Below, one piece after another: positions 13,516 through 36,589 of a stretch of 64,000 nucleotides of DNA. A model generated the notes under the pieces. That model saw nothing but the letters and a program-made list of their open reading frames with translations. It searched no databases and was not told the origin of the DNA. The position numbers and the translations under genes are program-made. The stretch comes from Anseranas semipalmata (taxonomy: Eukaryota > Chordata > Aves > Anseriformes > Anseranatidae): contig VXAA01003383.1 in assembly GCA_013399115.1 (NCBI GenBank), positions 286,637 through 350,636 of the forward strand, read 5' to 3'. Within the stretch, counting starts at the first letter, position 1; the number at the start of each line of letters is the position of its first letter.

Positions 13516-16500
13516 AAAAAGGCTTTATTACTGCAAGGATTGATTTATTGATTTTCCTTTAAATATAACTAGAACAACATGTTAGTGTCCTTAGACATCC
13601 ACCTATGGGTATTCATTCTTGAGGTCATCAGCCACTCATATAACTTTTTTTATACATCTCAATTATTTTGTCTTTCCTGTATTTGTCTTCCTCCATACAC
13701 AGTCACTGTAGTTGTTACAAGATTTATTTTATTTTTATTAAGGTCAGTTTTTTAATTACTTTTATTATTTTTTTTAAGTACTACTGTCACATGGCCACTT
13801 ACTCAAGGAATTATTTTACTGAAAGCTATCTTCTCATGCATACTAAATCACAGCTTTTTGGATAACTGAAGAAAACTCTCATCTTTCCAAGGATCTTCCA
13901 CTTCAATCACACTTTCCTAATATTTCTCCCAAACAATTCCACTGTAAGAAAAGGCTATATAATACCATGCACGTCCCTGTTATGATATTTTTGTCCTGGG
14001 TGATGTTTTGATTTGTTTCTCAGTCGATCTCTTGTCTTTAGGCAACCATCAATTCTAACTCAATCTTCACCTGTCATAAGGACATCTAAAATCATTGCCT
14101 TACTTGGGCATGCCATCATTTATAGCTTGATGAGAGACTCCCCATGGCATAGCATATTCTTCAGTATTCCTAGCCAAAGTCTCCCATGACAACATAATTT
14201 TCCTTTTCACATGAAGCAGAGAGGTACTTAAGAAATAAATCATATTGTGTTTTGTTTGGTGATTGAGGATTATATAAAAGACCCTCCAATGCCTTAGCGA
14301 ACATGTGTCAGATCATACTGCTTTGCTGTTAGCTCTAGAGGAAATGTCACTTTTAGGACAGCTTGCAACCCCAATTCATGATTGCCCTTGCCTAGTCCAC
14401 CTTTACCAATGGGTTAGACTTGTGAGGTGTGAGTTCTATGACGTGAGGGTGAACTTCAAAAATGTCAATTAATCACATTTCTTCCTGTCCTGAGAACATG
14501 GAATTTGCATGTTGCCCAGATGTACAGTCTTCTGCGGAAGCTGAAATCGCTGCTTCTTCCCATTTGTTGTGATATTGGTTCAACTTGATCATGACATCTC
14601 TTAGTGGCTGCTTGAACTGATTTTCCATAGCATTATCTTAGTATCTTCCCAGCTCTTGTAGCTGCTTTCCAAGCTATGAAATTTATACCCCCTCTACCAG
14701 GGGACCTATAGCATCCTCTCTTTGTTCACATTCCAAGAGACAATGGCCCAATTGTTTAGAAAATTCACATCTAAAATAGTTCTCATAGTCTCATACATCC
14801 TTTGGAAGATTTTCAATGGTGACTGGACTTCTCTTAAGCTGCCTTTAGCCCATCCAGTCCCCCCTGCTGCCTTACCATTGTTCCCAGCACTAATCACCAC
14901 CAGCAGGGGCTTGTCAGTTGACTTCATAAGCCTGTCCATGCATCATACAGATGCATCTCCACAGAGACAGCACTCCACTGTGTCCTCTGTTAATTCTGAC
15001 CTCCCTTCATCTCTTCCATGTAGGAGTGAAGTTCTTCATGTAGAAAACCTCAGCATGAGCCTGCATCACCCTTGGCTGCTCTCAGGGTCACTCGACTGCA
15101 GCTGGAAACTACAAAGCTGCTGACACAGCTAAGGCTCTGGTGAAGAGGTCTCATCATCTGGTCTAGCTCCAGCTTGGCTGACTCACAGCAGGACTTAAAC
15201 AAGGCCTGCCATCTATTCTCAGCTCTTCTGCAGAGCTGGCCTGCAGATCTCTCCTTAGAAGATAACCACCACAACCTAAACATAGAAAGAGTATGGCCTT
15301 CTTGAGAACAAATGAAACTTTTGTAGCAGAGGTATGAGGCTTAGGAAAGCCAGTCTCCTAGCATGAATCTAGAAACAAGAGTAAGTTTTTATGCAGCTTT
15401 GATCACTCCCACCCTCCTAGCTTAGAAACAAGATAAATGGAATACTAAACAGGTTACCAGGGAATCAAAAGTTGCTCCAGTGAAGGCTGTCAGCACCAGA
15501 TTTAGGTCCATCTAAGGAATCCCAAAACAGGGAAAAGCTAACTCACACAAAGCTGACTCACATGGGGCAGTGACAGATCCTCCAGCAGAAGGGTGCTGGA
15601 TGGAAAGTGAAGAACCTTAGCCAAACAGACAGACAAGACAGACTCCTTCAGTTCTGAGGTATGATCTAAAATAAACAGGACCCAGCAATGAGCAAAGGGA
15701 GGGAGAGGGCTCAGACCTACTTAACACAAGGAAAAATTATCTGGGCTGTTTAGTGGCTGGGTGACTGAACCCTTTCTAGAGCCTGTAAGAATATTCCACA
15801 TCCACGTGATGAGGTGCAAGAAGGGTGATGCTCCCTGGCCTGAGAAAATCTGGTGGTCTTCATCAAGAAACTCAGTAGGCCTATCTTGGCAGCCAGAGTC
15901 TTTAAGATGAGAACTCACCTTTCAGATGAAATAGGAAAGAGGAAGGAGAGGCCACTCTGCATGCCGCTGGATCAGAAACACATTCAACAGGGAGCCAAGG
16001 CTCAGTCCTGCCTTACAGCAAAATGCCTGGCATTGTCTGTTGAAGTCCCTTGCCAAGAGGCTGATCTCAGCACAGCGAACATGGAGTACAGCAGCCAAGG
16101 TAGAGAACTGTGTCTCTCACTCCAGCTCAAAGGCTAGCAGCATGCCTGGGTGCCTCACGGAGGCAGGATGCTGACAAGTGGATATGTCCCAGCTCTTGCA
16201 TCAAGGAATGGTTTGTATGCCACTCCCACTGCTGATAAAACCTTGCACCTGTCCTCACCTACACACAATAGTCCACACGTTGGAGAGAGAGAAGCCATAG
16301 CCAACACTAGCATGTTCCCAGGCTGCCTCAGTGAGTCTGCACCAACATGGACTTCCACAGTGTGGGGAAGCTGAACCAGCCTGCCTAAATATTCAATGGG
16401 AGGACCTCACTGTCAATCCAGAGACACGACCCTAAAAGGATGGTCTTTGACAGATGGTCATGTAGATGACCAGACAGCAGTTACATCTGATGGGTACTGA

Positions 16501-19364
16501 GATGGATGCTGACAGAGGGGCTGCCCAGATGCATCCTGCCATGGGACCCCATTCAGTAAGACACATCTGTGCTTGGACTGTACTTGGGCAATAAACATTC
16601 ACATTAATGTATGGATGCTGAGATAGGACTTTGTCCTCCACGTGCCAAAGACTGCTCTGGTGCACTAGGGACCAGATTAGGCTCAGCTGCAACGTGTTCA
16701 CAGGTGAGCACAGTCAGCTGGAAAGAGTAACTGACCTGCTCCTCCAACATTAATTTCATCAACAAATCTGCTAGGTCCAGGACAGAAAGAGGCCCCCTCC
16801 ATCCACTGACAAGCTGCCCCTGCAACCAAGATTTTGAGAAAGTTTAGGCCAAACAAAGATTTTGAATTGGTTGTGGTCTGAGGGTAAATGAGACACATGA
16901 TTATTCCCTGTGAGATGACTACAGGTGTTCACAAAGACCAAGCAGCCAAAATCTGGGTCTCCACTGGACAGCTTCTTCTGATTCTTTTTCCTGAGCTGGT
17001 GCTACTGCGAGGTGTCCTGGAATAGGGGTGAGGTTGGGGCATCAAGAAGAAACACAGTGCTGAACCGTTCCTAGACACCATGGTTCCCGGCAGAGCTCAT
17101 GACAGAGAAAAGAGACCTAGATACCACCCAAAAGAATAGAGAGAAGCCCACAGAATAGAGTTATATAAATGGAAGGTCCACATCTCGTCATATCCAGCAT
17201 CAAAGATGTGGAGTCACCACTGAGGGATAGGCAGATGCAGGGGAGATGCTCCAGCTACCACTGGAGGCTCTGGGCTGTGCTTCGCATTGCTGAGAAATTG
17301 CTGAGGCAAAGGATCAGCATTGCATGTCCTGCCAGCAAGATCTCATGGACTTTCATACTGGTGGGGAACAGAACCTATTACTAGCAATACAATCCACCAG
17401 AGAACAGCATCTTGCAGATATGTGTAGGGGACATTTCAGTTTCACTGCAAATGAAATTCTGACAAGTACTGTGGGACTGGGATACCCATGTGTCCTGGTA
17501 CATGGGCGTCTGACAGCACCAGGTGCTCATCAGGGCAATGATTTCTAGAGGCAGAGACATTGGTCCTTCTGCACTTCATGCTTGAAATCTCTCAGCGTAC
17601 ATATTCTACAGTCCTGTGGGTTTCTTTAGCAGCACAAACAGATCAGAGGCCAAGATATGCATGCCACAGATTACAAACAGGGGGAGACAAACTTCATCAG
17701 CTAGTCACAGAGATCTCTGCATCAGAGAAAGGGCAGAAAATGCTGCAAAGAAACATATGGGAAAGTGGATTTGCATGAACCACAAGAGCCTTCGGGCAGG
17801 ATAGAAAGTGATCCCTGAGCAACTGTGTGTGAGGCATCATCACTTGAAAGAAAAAGCATGGATTAAAGTATTTGCTCTGTTTTTAGTTCTTTTAGGAAGA
17901 AAAGTTAAAAGGGAAGAGGGAAAGAAATGGAAACAACCAGGGAAGGTGACATGGAGATGAGGCCACACGGCGAATGCCCAGTCTCTCCCGAGATCTTCTG
18001 TCTGTGCAACTGCATGCTGCAAGGGCGGGAGGGGAGCACCCCTCTGCTGGCATGAAGCACGCTGCTGCACGCATCAAACATTCTCCCATCTTCCCAGTGA
18101 GAGGCGAGCGTGGCACTGATCCCAGCAACAGCAGACCATCAGCTAATGAACTGCAGTGTCCCCATGCTAGCAGCAAGTGCCTTGGCCTGAAGGTTTCCTT
18201 GCAGCCGGCACAGCCTCACACCTCCACCCCCAGGAGCCAGATCTAACCAGACAGCTTCACCTACACTGAAACACCAACACGTGCTGTAACATGTCTTGCA
18301 GACACACGCAGAAGACCTCACCCTGCTTAAATGCCAACCCTCTGCATCGCGATGTGCAAATGCGCAGCTGCTCACGTGCAGGGCAGAGTTAGTTACACAA
18401 GCCAAACCTAGGATGGTCAATGGTTGCATCCCCCAGCCCATACTTTATCTACCTTACCTAATCTTACAGGTGATCCAAAAAACCTCTATTGTGATCTACT
18501 TTATCTTCCCTTCAGGACCTTTTGCAAGAAGTGTTTTTCTCTGGAGCTTCACCTGCTTTTGCTGTGCAGCCCGGGTCCATTGGTCTGCAGACGGCCCTGC
18601 AAAACACTCCCTCTCAGCAGGATACCTTTCCCACCCTACTAGACCCAAACATCCCATCATCGGAGAAGGAAATACAAGGTCCGCGCAGGTAAATGCTACA
18701 GGAGGTGGTATGACAGGGGCACCCCCACTGCAGTTATGCCTAGGTTGGATGCAGAACTAAGGACAGGTAAGGAGATGCTCTGGGACACCTTGGTAAAAAG
18801 CTGATGCACCAGAGGAGACCAAGCTCTTAGACAGGAAGGTCCTGCAAGGCACAAGCCACGTTCACCTCCACAGGAACTGAAACCTCTCCAATCCCTCAGC
18901 ATCGCTCAGTTATTCCTCTCAGCAACTAACCTCAGCCAGCTAACAGTCAACTTTGTGCAAATGTTTCTTTGTTTGGTTTTTAAATGGGAATTGGGAGAAA
19001 GCTGCAGTGAGGATGCTGGCCTGTATTGAAGGGGTGCAAGCACATCAGAGGAAGGTGCCATCAGCGTCAGTGCAGATAAAACAATTTGGTCTGGTGTTAT
19101 TTTTAGCCTGGAGCCTGGCCCACACAGTACCAGCATTACATGCAGCTCTTTGAGGGCCTGTAGCTGCCAGAAGAGGGATCTCACCACCAGCACCTTCCCG
19201 CCAGGCATGCCCAAGGGACAGGAGCATCCCAGAGAGGCCCTGCTGAAGCGGACCTGGAGCGGGGTCGGGCAGAGGAGCCCCGCTTCGAGCAACGCAGTTC
19301 TGTGCCCACTGCAGCCCAGTGAGAGCCCACGCCCGGAGAAGCTGTAGAAAAGGCAACTGTCCCA
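13516..19364. other. Spacer between GAPDH and IFFO1, no gene recognised
   Basis: About 5.8 kb with many short reading frames on both strands. A few - strand donor-like sites follow open stretches (for example near 15172, 15915 and 16718), but no chain of phase-compatible exons with recognisable protein emerges. I see no CR1 tail, tRNA or other RNA gene. Part of it may be distal IFFO1 3' UTR. Confidence 0.4.
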
Positions 19365-19983
19365 TTTAATGATCCCTCGTCTCTGTAACAAACGCGCCAC
19401 CGACGCGCAGCAAAGCAAAGTGCATGGTGAGTGGGACTCGGTCCCTGCCCCGGAGGAGGGGACAGTGGTGGTACCCAGTGCAGCGCCGGGGCCACCCCAG
19501 CGCCCTGGGAGCAGCAAGGATGGGGAAAGCCCAGGGCTCAGTCCAGTTGGCACCAGTGTCAGGTCCAGTTTGCAGGGAGGTACGGCTCTAGTTCGGCTTC
19601 TGTGCGGCACAAGGAAGGCAAGGGGCAGGTCAGGTACGCCAGGACAGAGGCCAGAGGAAGTGGGTTTGGAGGGCCTGGGGACAGGTCCTGGAGAACGCTG
19701 CTGTGGCAAGTTTGGAGCCACCCTGCCTGAACTGCAGTTAAACCAAAGCAGGGAAGGGCACAGAGAAGGGGCTGGAGGGTGAGCGGCCCAGACAGGGTCT
19801 ACCTAGCTATTCCCATTTGCAAGACACCTGGTGGCAGGGGTTCTGCCAACTGCCCCAAGGTGGGGGTGGGCCTGGGTGACAGGCGTTTACCAGCGGCTCC
19901 ATGTCCCTGACAGTCTCTCCCAGGCGCGACTCAGACACCCCTTTGCCAGGAGTGGGGGGCCAAGGGAGCGGGGCCTCCCCTCA
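19365..19983 (-). terminator. IFFO1: Probable IFFO1 3' UTR with ATTAAA signal
   Basis: The IFFO1 stop codon is the complement of 19984-19986. Reading on, the first credible poly(A) hexamer I found is ATTAAA (complement of 19365-19370), giving a UTR of about 600 nt. A longer UTR using a downstream signal is possible. Confidence 0.4.
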
Positions 19984-29438
<9,455 letters not shown>

Positions 29439-29988
29439 NNNNNNNNNNNNNNNNNNNNNNNNNNNNNNNNNNNNNNNNNNNNNNNNNNNNNNNNNNNNNN
29501 NNNNNNNNNNNNNNNNNNNNNNNNNNNNNNNNNNNNNNNNNNNNNNNNNNNNNNNNNNNNNNNNNNNNNNNNNNNNNNNNNNNNNNNNNNNNNNNNNNNN
29601 NNNNNNNNNNNNNNNNNNNNNNNNNNNNNNNNNNNNNNNNNNNNNNNNNNNNNNNNNNNNNNNNNNNNNNNNNNNNNNNNNNNNNNNNNNNNNNNNNNNN
29701 NNNNNNNNNNNNNNNNNNNNNNNNNNNNNNNNNNNNNNNNNNNNNNNNNNNNNNNNNNNNNNNNNNNNNNNNNNNNNNNNNNNNNNNNNNNNNNNNNNNN
29801 NNNNNNNNNNNNNNNNNNNNNNNNNNNNNNNNNNNNNNNNNNNNNNNNNNNNNNNNNNNNNNNNNNNNNNNNNNNNNNNNNNNNNNNNNNNNNNNNNNNN
29901 NNNNNNNNNNNNNNNNNNNNNNNNNNNNNNNNNNNNNNNNNNNNNNNNNNNNNNNNNNNNNNNNNNNNNNNNNNNNNNNNNNNNNNNN
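29439..29988. other. Assembly gap (550 N) over the IFFO1 5' coding end
   Basis: The gap interrupts the first IFFO1 coding exon. Human IFFO1 has roughly 190 residues before the point where this sequence resumes, about 570 nt. The gap is thus large enough to hold nearly all of the missing N-terminus and probably the start codon. Frames that cross it are artefacts. Confidence 0.9.
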
Positions 29989-30300
29989 GAGCCGCGCCGG
30001 TCCCGGGGCTGCCCGGGGGAAGCAGCGCCCCGCTGCGCCCCGCCCGGCAGCATCCCGCCCGCAGCCGGCATCCGCGGCGGCAGCCCTGGCAGCTCCCCAG
30101 CATCGCAAGTTGCCGCAAGCTGAGGTCCCGCCGGGCGCCCATTCCCGTCGCCTCACCAACCTAGTACTTGTTTGCCCGTGGTTTGCATTTAATTTTATTT
30201 TTGCAGGAGTATTTTGTGCTTTCCCCAGTGCTGCCCCCCACAAAAAAGGGTATAATTTCCCCTCCACGTCCCCAAAGCCCCACATTATCTTCGTGCGAGG
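29989..30300 (-). promoter_or_regulatory. IFFO1: CpG-rich 5' flank of IFFO1
   Basis: Very GC-rich sequence immediately upstream of the gap on the - strand, falling to average composition by about 30170. It does not encode the conserved IFFO1 N-terminus, so it is best read as 5' UTR and/or promoter. No clear TATA box is seen. Confidence 0.5.
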
Positions 30301-33300
30301 ATAGCCCTGCCACTGCTCCATCACCAGCTCGCCTACAGAAAACTGCCACTAGACGAGGGCCAGCCAGAGGGGACAGGAGGTTGTGCGGAGGCAGCCAGCC
30401 TCTGGAACATGCTTGTCTCATGACTGGCTTTCTCCTCATTGTTCACTAAGTGGCCTCAGATTTTATTTCCTGCCCACTATTTGAGCCTTCCTTAGGTCTT
30501 CTTCTACAGCCTCTCTCTCCACCCCAGCCCCAGGTCAGTGCTGCCAAAGTGCATGGATGCCTTTACCCCCTTTAGCCAGTGGAAGGAGACTGAGCACAAG
30601 CTGATCACTACCTAAACACTCATTGATTTTGGTGTCCCAGCGTGGACACCCGGGACCTGTGTTATCTTGCTGTATGTGTGTTCGTGGCTGGCTCCCCCAG
30701 GACCAGCATCTCGCAGCTGAGCATGGCGCTTGTGGAAACCAACTTCTTGGGTCTCAGCAGCGCCGACAGCAAAGGATAAGTGTGCGGTGGGCTTGAATTA
30801 AAGGTGGTGCTGCAGCCCTTCCCTTGCGATCTGGAGTGTGGTGGTGCGGTCCACACGTCCAGAAACCTCTCAGACCACTGGGGATGTCCAGCTGCACTAG
30901 TCTTGACTGGGAGTCTACCTACTGCATTGTCCCTGCTGCTTCTCCCGCTCCAGGTCTACAGGGCTCCTCCTTCACTCTCTTGCCTGCCTCGCTGGGGAGC
31001 AGGCCGTATCACTTTTGTTCCCCTCTGCTGCCTTGATGTCCAGCATCAGTTTTGTCCCTGGTATTCAGCTGCCACTCTCCACCGTCCCACACGGGACTTC
31101 TGGCTCCCCACAGCGGCCTGTGTTTGCATTTACAACCCCACCTCCTCTCCATCAGTAATCTGCCTGCACCACCCCGGCACACCCAGGACCGCTAGAAGTC
31201 ATAACTGGATTCAGTCCCTCCCATATGCACTTAGGGCGGGAAGCACCGTTAGCTTTCCTTCTTCTTCCGTCACCTCCTTTCTAATGTTTCTTCTCAAGCA
31301 GCTGCTCCCTTGCTCTGCCCTGACAGTAGCTGCTGAGCCATGGCAAGCAGTGCCCCACACTGCCCCAGCCTGCCTGCATGCACTGCCACCCCACTTTTCT
31401 GCCGGCCTCCTCCCTTGCATCCCCTCCGCTGTTACCCCTGCTGGTAGAGCGACCCGCCAGCCCATCCAACATCCCCTGCTGCCATGCACAGCCAGCGAGG
31501 AACAATGGCAAGAGCAGCACCACAGCCTGTGCAGCAGGCGCTTACCTAAGCTCTGCTTGGCCTGCTTATCTCCTGCTGGGGAGATTGTCAAGCAGAGATG
31601 ATTAATGAGATGCCAGTGGAGGAGGGCATCGCCATCCATTCATCAAAACCCATGGCACTTCTCCAAACCCTCCAATAGCTCCTGCCCTGAGTTTATCAGC
31701 TAAGACTCAGCAGTGGCACTGCTGGACCCCAGCTGCTTGCATATGCAGAACTCCTCACTGCATCTCTTACAACTGTAGGCAATGTAAAAATAGATGCTTA
31801 TTCACAGACACGCTGATGTTTATCTTACTCCCACAGATTTTAAGGCCAAGAAAGGACAACCATGTTTTCTGACCCCGTGCAAAACACATGGTGCAAATTT
31901 CTGTTGCTCAAGTCAGGTACTTCTGGGGGACTGTGTCTCTAGTTGCAGATAGCATGATAGAAAGAGATTGATAGTCTGCCATTTCCCCTCATAGGCAAAT
32001 CAAAGTAGATTCCCCAGGTGGATAATTGTGTATTAAAATCATGTGCCTTGCCTTGCTTTAACTTGCTTTAACTTTCACTGCCCCTTTGAGATGTTCCCCC
32101 TTTCTCAGATCACACAGCCTTTTACTAGCTAATGTATCCTCCTGGCACAGGTGCTTTATAGATGAAACCTATCACCTCAGTTATTCAAATTAGTTCCACA
32201 GCTGTCCTCAAGGCTGTTATTTTAAGACACAGGCAACACTAGTGTGTATATCCCTGTATAACCCAACTCGCTGTTCTCCTTCCCTAACATTACACTCTCC
32301 TTTGCACTACGCTCTGCTGGAACATTTCAGTGTGAACTCTGCAACTTCCAGGATGCTTCACTGTACACCCTCCCCCCCCAAAAAAATTGCTTCTATCCAC
32401 AACCAGAGGTGGGTGCTGCAACAAGCACACAACTTCTGGGCACTTTTCTGCCTAGTAAAGCCAGCAGCCCAGGGGTAATTGCTTAGATTTGGGTGCAAAT
32501 AGGGAGGCATCAAGGAGTGGCTGCCAGCAGAAGCTGGGGAATCATCATACTAACCGACATGCAGAAATGTCCCTATCTAACAGCAAAGGAGGAAACGGAT
32601 TTGAGAGAGAGAGATGCCTTAAGCACCAGCCCAGGAGAGCTGTGTAGCCAGCTCTTACATGTGAAGGCAGCTCTAGGTGCTACAGCCAAGAGCCGGGGAC
32701 CTAACTAACCTTACTCTTCTCAGCAATGCCTCGTTGGCTACATCAGGCAGGTTGGACTCACAGGCATCCTCTCATAAGCTCTCCACATTCTGCCTATTAG
32801 GAACACAGATGGACAGCTTGGGTAAGCAAAAATCTACTGATGTAAGCTTGGTCACTTCTGTACTCAGCCCCCACAAGTGTATCTATCTATGTGGTTATGT
32901 ACAACAAGAGCTGGTGCTCCAGGATCTAAATTGTACCCAAGTTCCTGAAATGTTCAGTGCAGTGTTTCAGTCCCTTCCTCTGGATGTAGCCTGATAAGAG
33001 ACAATGCGGCTGCAGGCTGCCAACCCAGTGTGGAGTAGACATTGAAGCACATGACATCATTACCATCAGTGACAGACCGATATTGCTATTAGACTCTCTT
33101 AGGTTTCCATTACGCCTTTAATATTGTCCTCAGCCTCTTCCCCAGAAGTCTTTGGTTTCCTTCCTCCATCACAGCAACGATGCAGCAGTGCAGCATCCCC
33201 ATCTAATTTAAGATCTTACAACATGCATAATACTTCTCCTCTCACACTGGCTTCTGGGGCTTGATGTTAGCATTTCAGTGACACCTCAGTGTAATCTGAC

Positions 33301-34022
33301 GTAATTTGGATATCCACTCGAAACCAGATGGTTACGGTGGGATCCTGACCAAGCACTTTCTATCCCTGCTACTGGGGTAATCAAAACAAATGGGCTGTCA
33401 AGCCAAGAGGCTACATGCTAGTGTAGGAACCTCAGTATGCAGCAGCAACAAAGTGGGACAGGTTAGCATCACTGCCAAAAGGACAGGCTCACAGCTTTCC
33501 AGAGGTAAGGCATTTCTAGGTACAAGTCACTCTATAGCTGGGAGATTGCTATATGATTCCAGTTTTCAGGTTTAAGCTAAAATCCTGTATTTTATCACTC
33601 TTGGAGAAATCTACTAGAACTGGAAAAGAAATAAGGCCTGAGGAGCAGAGGCAGGGCTTACCCTCGAGGAAGCTGTTGCAGCCATGCATGCAGCCTTGTA
33701 CAGTGAGGACCTAGCTGAGGGACAGGAGGTGCAGGGTGGAGCTCAGGATCATCCTGAGAACATGAAGGGGCAGGCACAGCAGTGGGACCATCTCCCAGGG
33801 ATACCAGAGCTGCTAAGCTGGACCAAAGGTCCACCTAAGAAGCAGCTTCCAGTACAGGGTGACTACAGAGGGTGAACAGGGCAAAGCGGGCAGTGACACC
33901 TCCTCACAACACCCTTCTAGCCTCTAGCCATTCATGGTTTATGGATGTTATGAGCCAACTGTGTTTGCTAGCTCTTACAAGAACCTTTTTCACTTGTGCA
34001 TACAGCTGGTTTTTCCATACCA
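30301..34022. other. Spacer between IFFO1 and NOP2, left part
   Basis: No gene recognised. It contains a 273-codon reading frame on the + strand (30780-31601). Its translation is rich in Cys, Leu, Pro and Ser and lacks any domain I know, so I do not call it a gene. The rest holds only short frames. Confidence 0.5.
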
Positions 34023-34106
34023 GTAAGCTTCTAGCATCCCCAGGATGTTCCACAGCTATCCACGCTAGTGTAGATACATCCACTAGTGTGGATGCTAGAA
34101 GCTTAC
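34023..34106. repeat. 84-bp foldback with two nested stems
   Basis: The outer arms are a perfect 17-bp inverted repeat: 34023-34039 pairs with 34090-34106. Inside, 34060-34070 pairs with 34081-34091 with one G-T type mismatch around a 10-base loop. The 20-base stretch 34040-34059 forms a one-sided bulge. It could be a small foldback transposon relic, a hairpin RNA or a chance product of local inversion-duplication. No flanking target-site duplication was obvious. Confidence 0.75.
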
Positions 34107-36081
34107 GGTTAAGTTGATGGGTCCTAGGATCTGTTCTTCTTATTAGAAAACAACAAGTGTTTGTTCGCTGTTCATCTTCTCGGTGTTACTCACAATTTTA
34201 CACACCATTGTACCACTTCTTTCCCCATGGTCTCTTCTCTAAGCTTAAAGAGGCCTAGACTCTATCTGCTCCTCTTGCAGAAGCCATTCTATAACTTAGA
34301 TGTACTTGTCCTCCTCTGAACATTTTCTAGCTCAATCCTTTTTTTCTGACAGAGGACACTTGAAATGCAGAATTGAAGAAGTACATACACTATTATTTTA
34401 TATAGGGAGGTAATCTCCATTTTGCTGTCTAATAATTCTCTTCATATCAGTGCCTAGCATTGACTTAGTTTTTCTGAAAGACCCTGGAAAACCCTAGGGT
34501 CCTATGTATTAGGCAATCCAGAGACTTCACCACACAAGCTTGAAGTGAGACAGATGCATTCAGAGGCTCCTCCCTGCCCTAGTTCACTGTGAAGCATAGG
34601 GAAAAATAATTTCCAGCTGTAAGGGTATCTGTTTAATGGCTAGTCAACACATACACACACAAAAAAAACTAAAACAAGCACAGCTGTAATAAATTAAACA
34701 CAGATACATAAGCCCTAAGAAGGAGTAGAAGATAACAGAGGCTGTAACAAAGACCAGGACTCCTACCACCCTGACAGACTGAACCATTACAGGAACCACT
34801 CAGGTGTATCCTTGAAGAGGTTCAGCCAGAAACTTTGTAACTGATAAGAAAACAAGATTATCATGAGGTTTTATTGGCAAAAGAAAATTTATTATGGGAT
34901 GTTTGAGTTTGCACTTTGTAAAATTTATTATGCAACGTTAAGGAAGATTATGTGAGCAAAACTTACTATGGGATGTTTATGGGAAGGATCAAAGGCGGGA
35001 AAAGGGAGGCATCAAGCTAGATGAGGGAGAAATGAGCATGGGAAGATGGAGAGGAGGAGTAAATACAAGAGGTCAGTCACATGGAAACTGGCTGGTTAGT
35101 AAACCTGTCCAGCTGAGCCCTGCACCTGATTACTGCCAGCTAGGCTATCTTCATATTAAGCTATTTATATCAATTTTCTCTGCAAACGTGTGCATTTGAA
35201 AAATGCTAGCAAACTTCAAGCTGGACTCACCAATAAATACGATAAGAGGTCTGAGGGCCAGATACTGGACAGACCGCAAGTTTGAGGACCTGCGACCAGA
35301 GATCCATGAAACGTGCATGCATAAGGTCCACTAACACACTCAAAGGCCTGCAAGTAAGAACAGGATTAGGCCATTTTTTCCATTTCCATTTTTGAGTGTT
35401 GTTTTCGTTTTTCTCAACACCCGTCATAGCACTTTTCTTCTGTTTCTGCTAATCCATCTGTGGCTGGTTGTATCTATCATTTGTGTGTGCGTATTTCTGG
35501 AGTTCACGCTCAGCCTCACTACTTGCTGAACCTGATAACATGGAAAAGACCAGGAGCAAAGTAATTCCCTAGATCCTATAGCTTACTGCATTCAGCCGTC
35601 CTTAAAACCAGACACAAAACACTGTAATAGCACATCATGTTCTCCCACGAACCTGAAGTGTGGGGAGAAAAACCAAGGCAAAGCCCTATGTGAAGTGAGC
35701 TATCAAGACAATTGTAGAAACAAGAGTTAGACCTCAGACCCATACACACCCAACTGCAAAACGCTGTGGTGGAGCAGACACTGGAGAGTATTCTTGGTAA
35801 AGAGCTTACTTATAAATCGTCTCTAGAAAAAGATTTATACACTGGAGAGCAGAACCAAAGAAGAAAATACCAACTCACACTACCAAAGGGAAGGGACCTG
35901 TGTTGCCATGTAAATAGAAACAGCCCAGACCACTACTTGTTACATCTTGAGGAAAAGCAACCTCATCTGGGTAAGCAAAAAGGCAAAAAGAGCATGACCG
36001 CACAGCACCAGGACCAACAGCAATCCCAGTTGCAATTTGGGAAGCCAAGAACCAGAAGATGGCTGGAGATGGATTGACAGA
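34107..36081. other. Spacer, no gene recognised
   Basis: AT-richer DNA with short frames only. Two related stretches sharing ATGGGATGTTT occur near 34894-34904 and 34968-34978, suggesting a small diverged direct repeat. No conserved coding exon was found. Confidence 0.45.
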
Positions 36082-36252
36082 GCACTGGAATTGCCCAGAG
36101 AGGTTGTGGAGTCTCCCTCCTCGGGGATCTTCAAAAGCTGCCTGGACATAGTCCTGGGCAACATGCTCTAGGTGGCCCTACATGAGCAGCAGGTTGGGCC
36201 AGATGGCCTGTGGAATTCCTTTCCAACCCTAAACATTCTGTAATTCTGTGAC
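36082..36252 (+). mobile_element. CR1 LINE 3' fragment, + orientation
   Basis: The stretch matches the familiar end of avian CR1 elements: a segment around GTTGGGCCAGATGGCCTGTG, then CCTTTCCAACCCTAAACATT, and a terminal microsatellite of ATTCTGTR units instead of a poly(A) tail. It is heavily 5'-truncated, as most CR1 copies are, and has no open reading frame. It lies about 340 bp beyond the NOP2 poly(A) signal. This and the second fragment are the main evidence for a sauropsid genome. Confidence 0.85.
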
Positions 36253-36589
36253 AAGCACAAGGAAGAACTAAGGATAATCACAAGAGTGAAGTGGACCAGC
36301 AGACAGTGATGATGTGGAGCTAGGGACCAGCATAGGAACACTGGCCTAGGAGCTCCAGTCCTGCCCTAAGCACTCTTCTGACAGGCACCGTGCAACATAA
36401 ACCTCATCCAGGTGGCTAGGATTTCACTGCTGCTCACAAACATCCATGTTGCAGACAGTGACAACAGCAGTGAGAACAGACACCGAAAATGCCAGGGCAT
36501 CAGATGGGAGTGGAAGGGGCTTCTCTTGCAAAAGAGTAAGGGGACATGACAGAATTTGTTATTCAATGCTCAAGGGAAAATGACAAGAT

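Noticed and set aside
14700..17800. Possible retroviral or gene remnants in the GAPDH-IFFO1 spacer
   Set aside because: Short - strand frames and donor-like sites do not form a chain, and no reverse-transcriptase, protease or LTR signature was seen.
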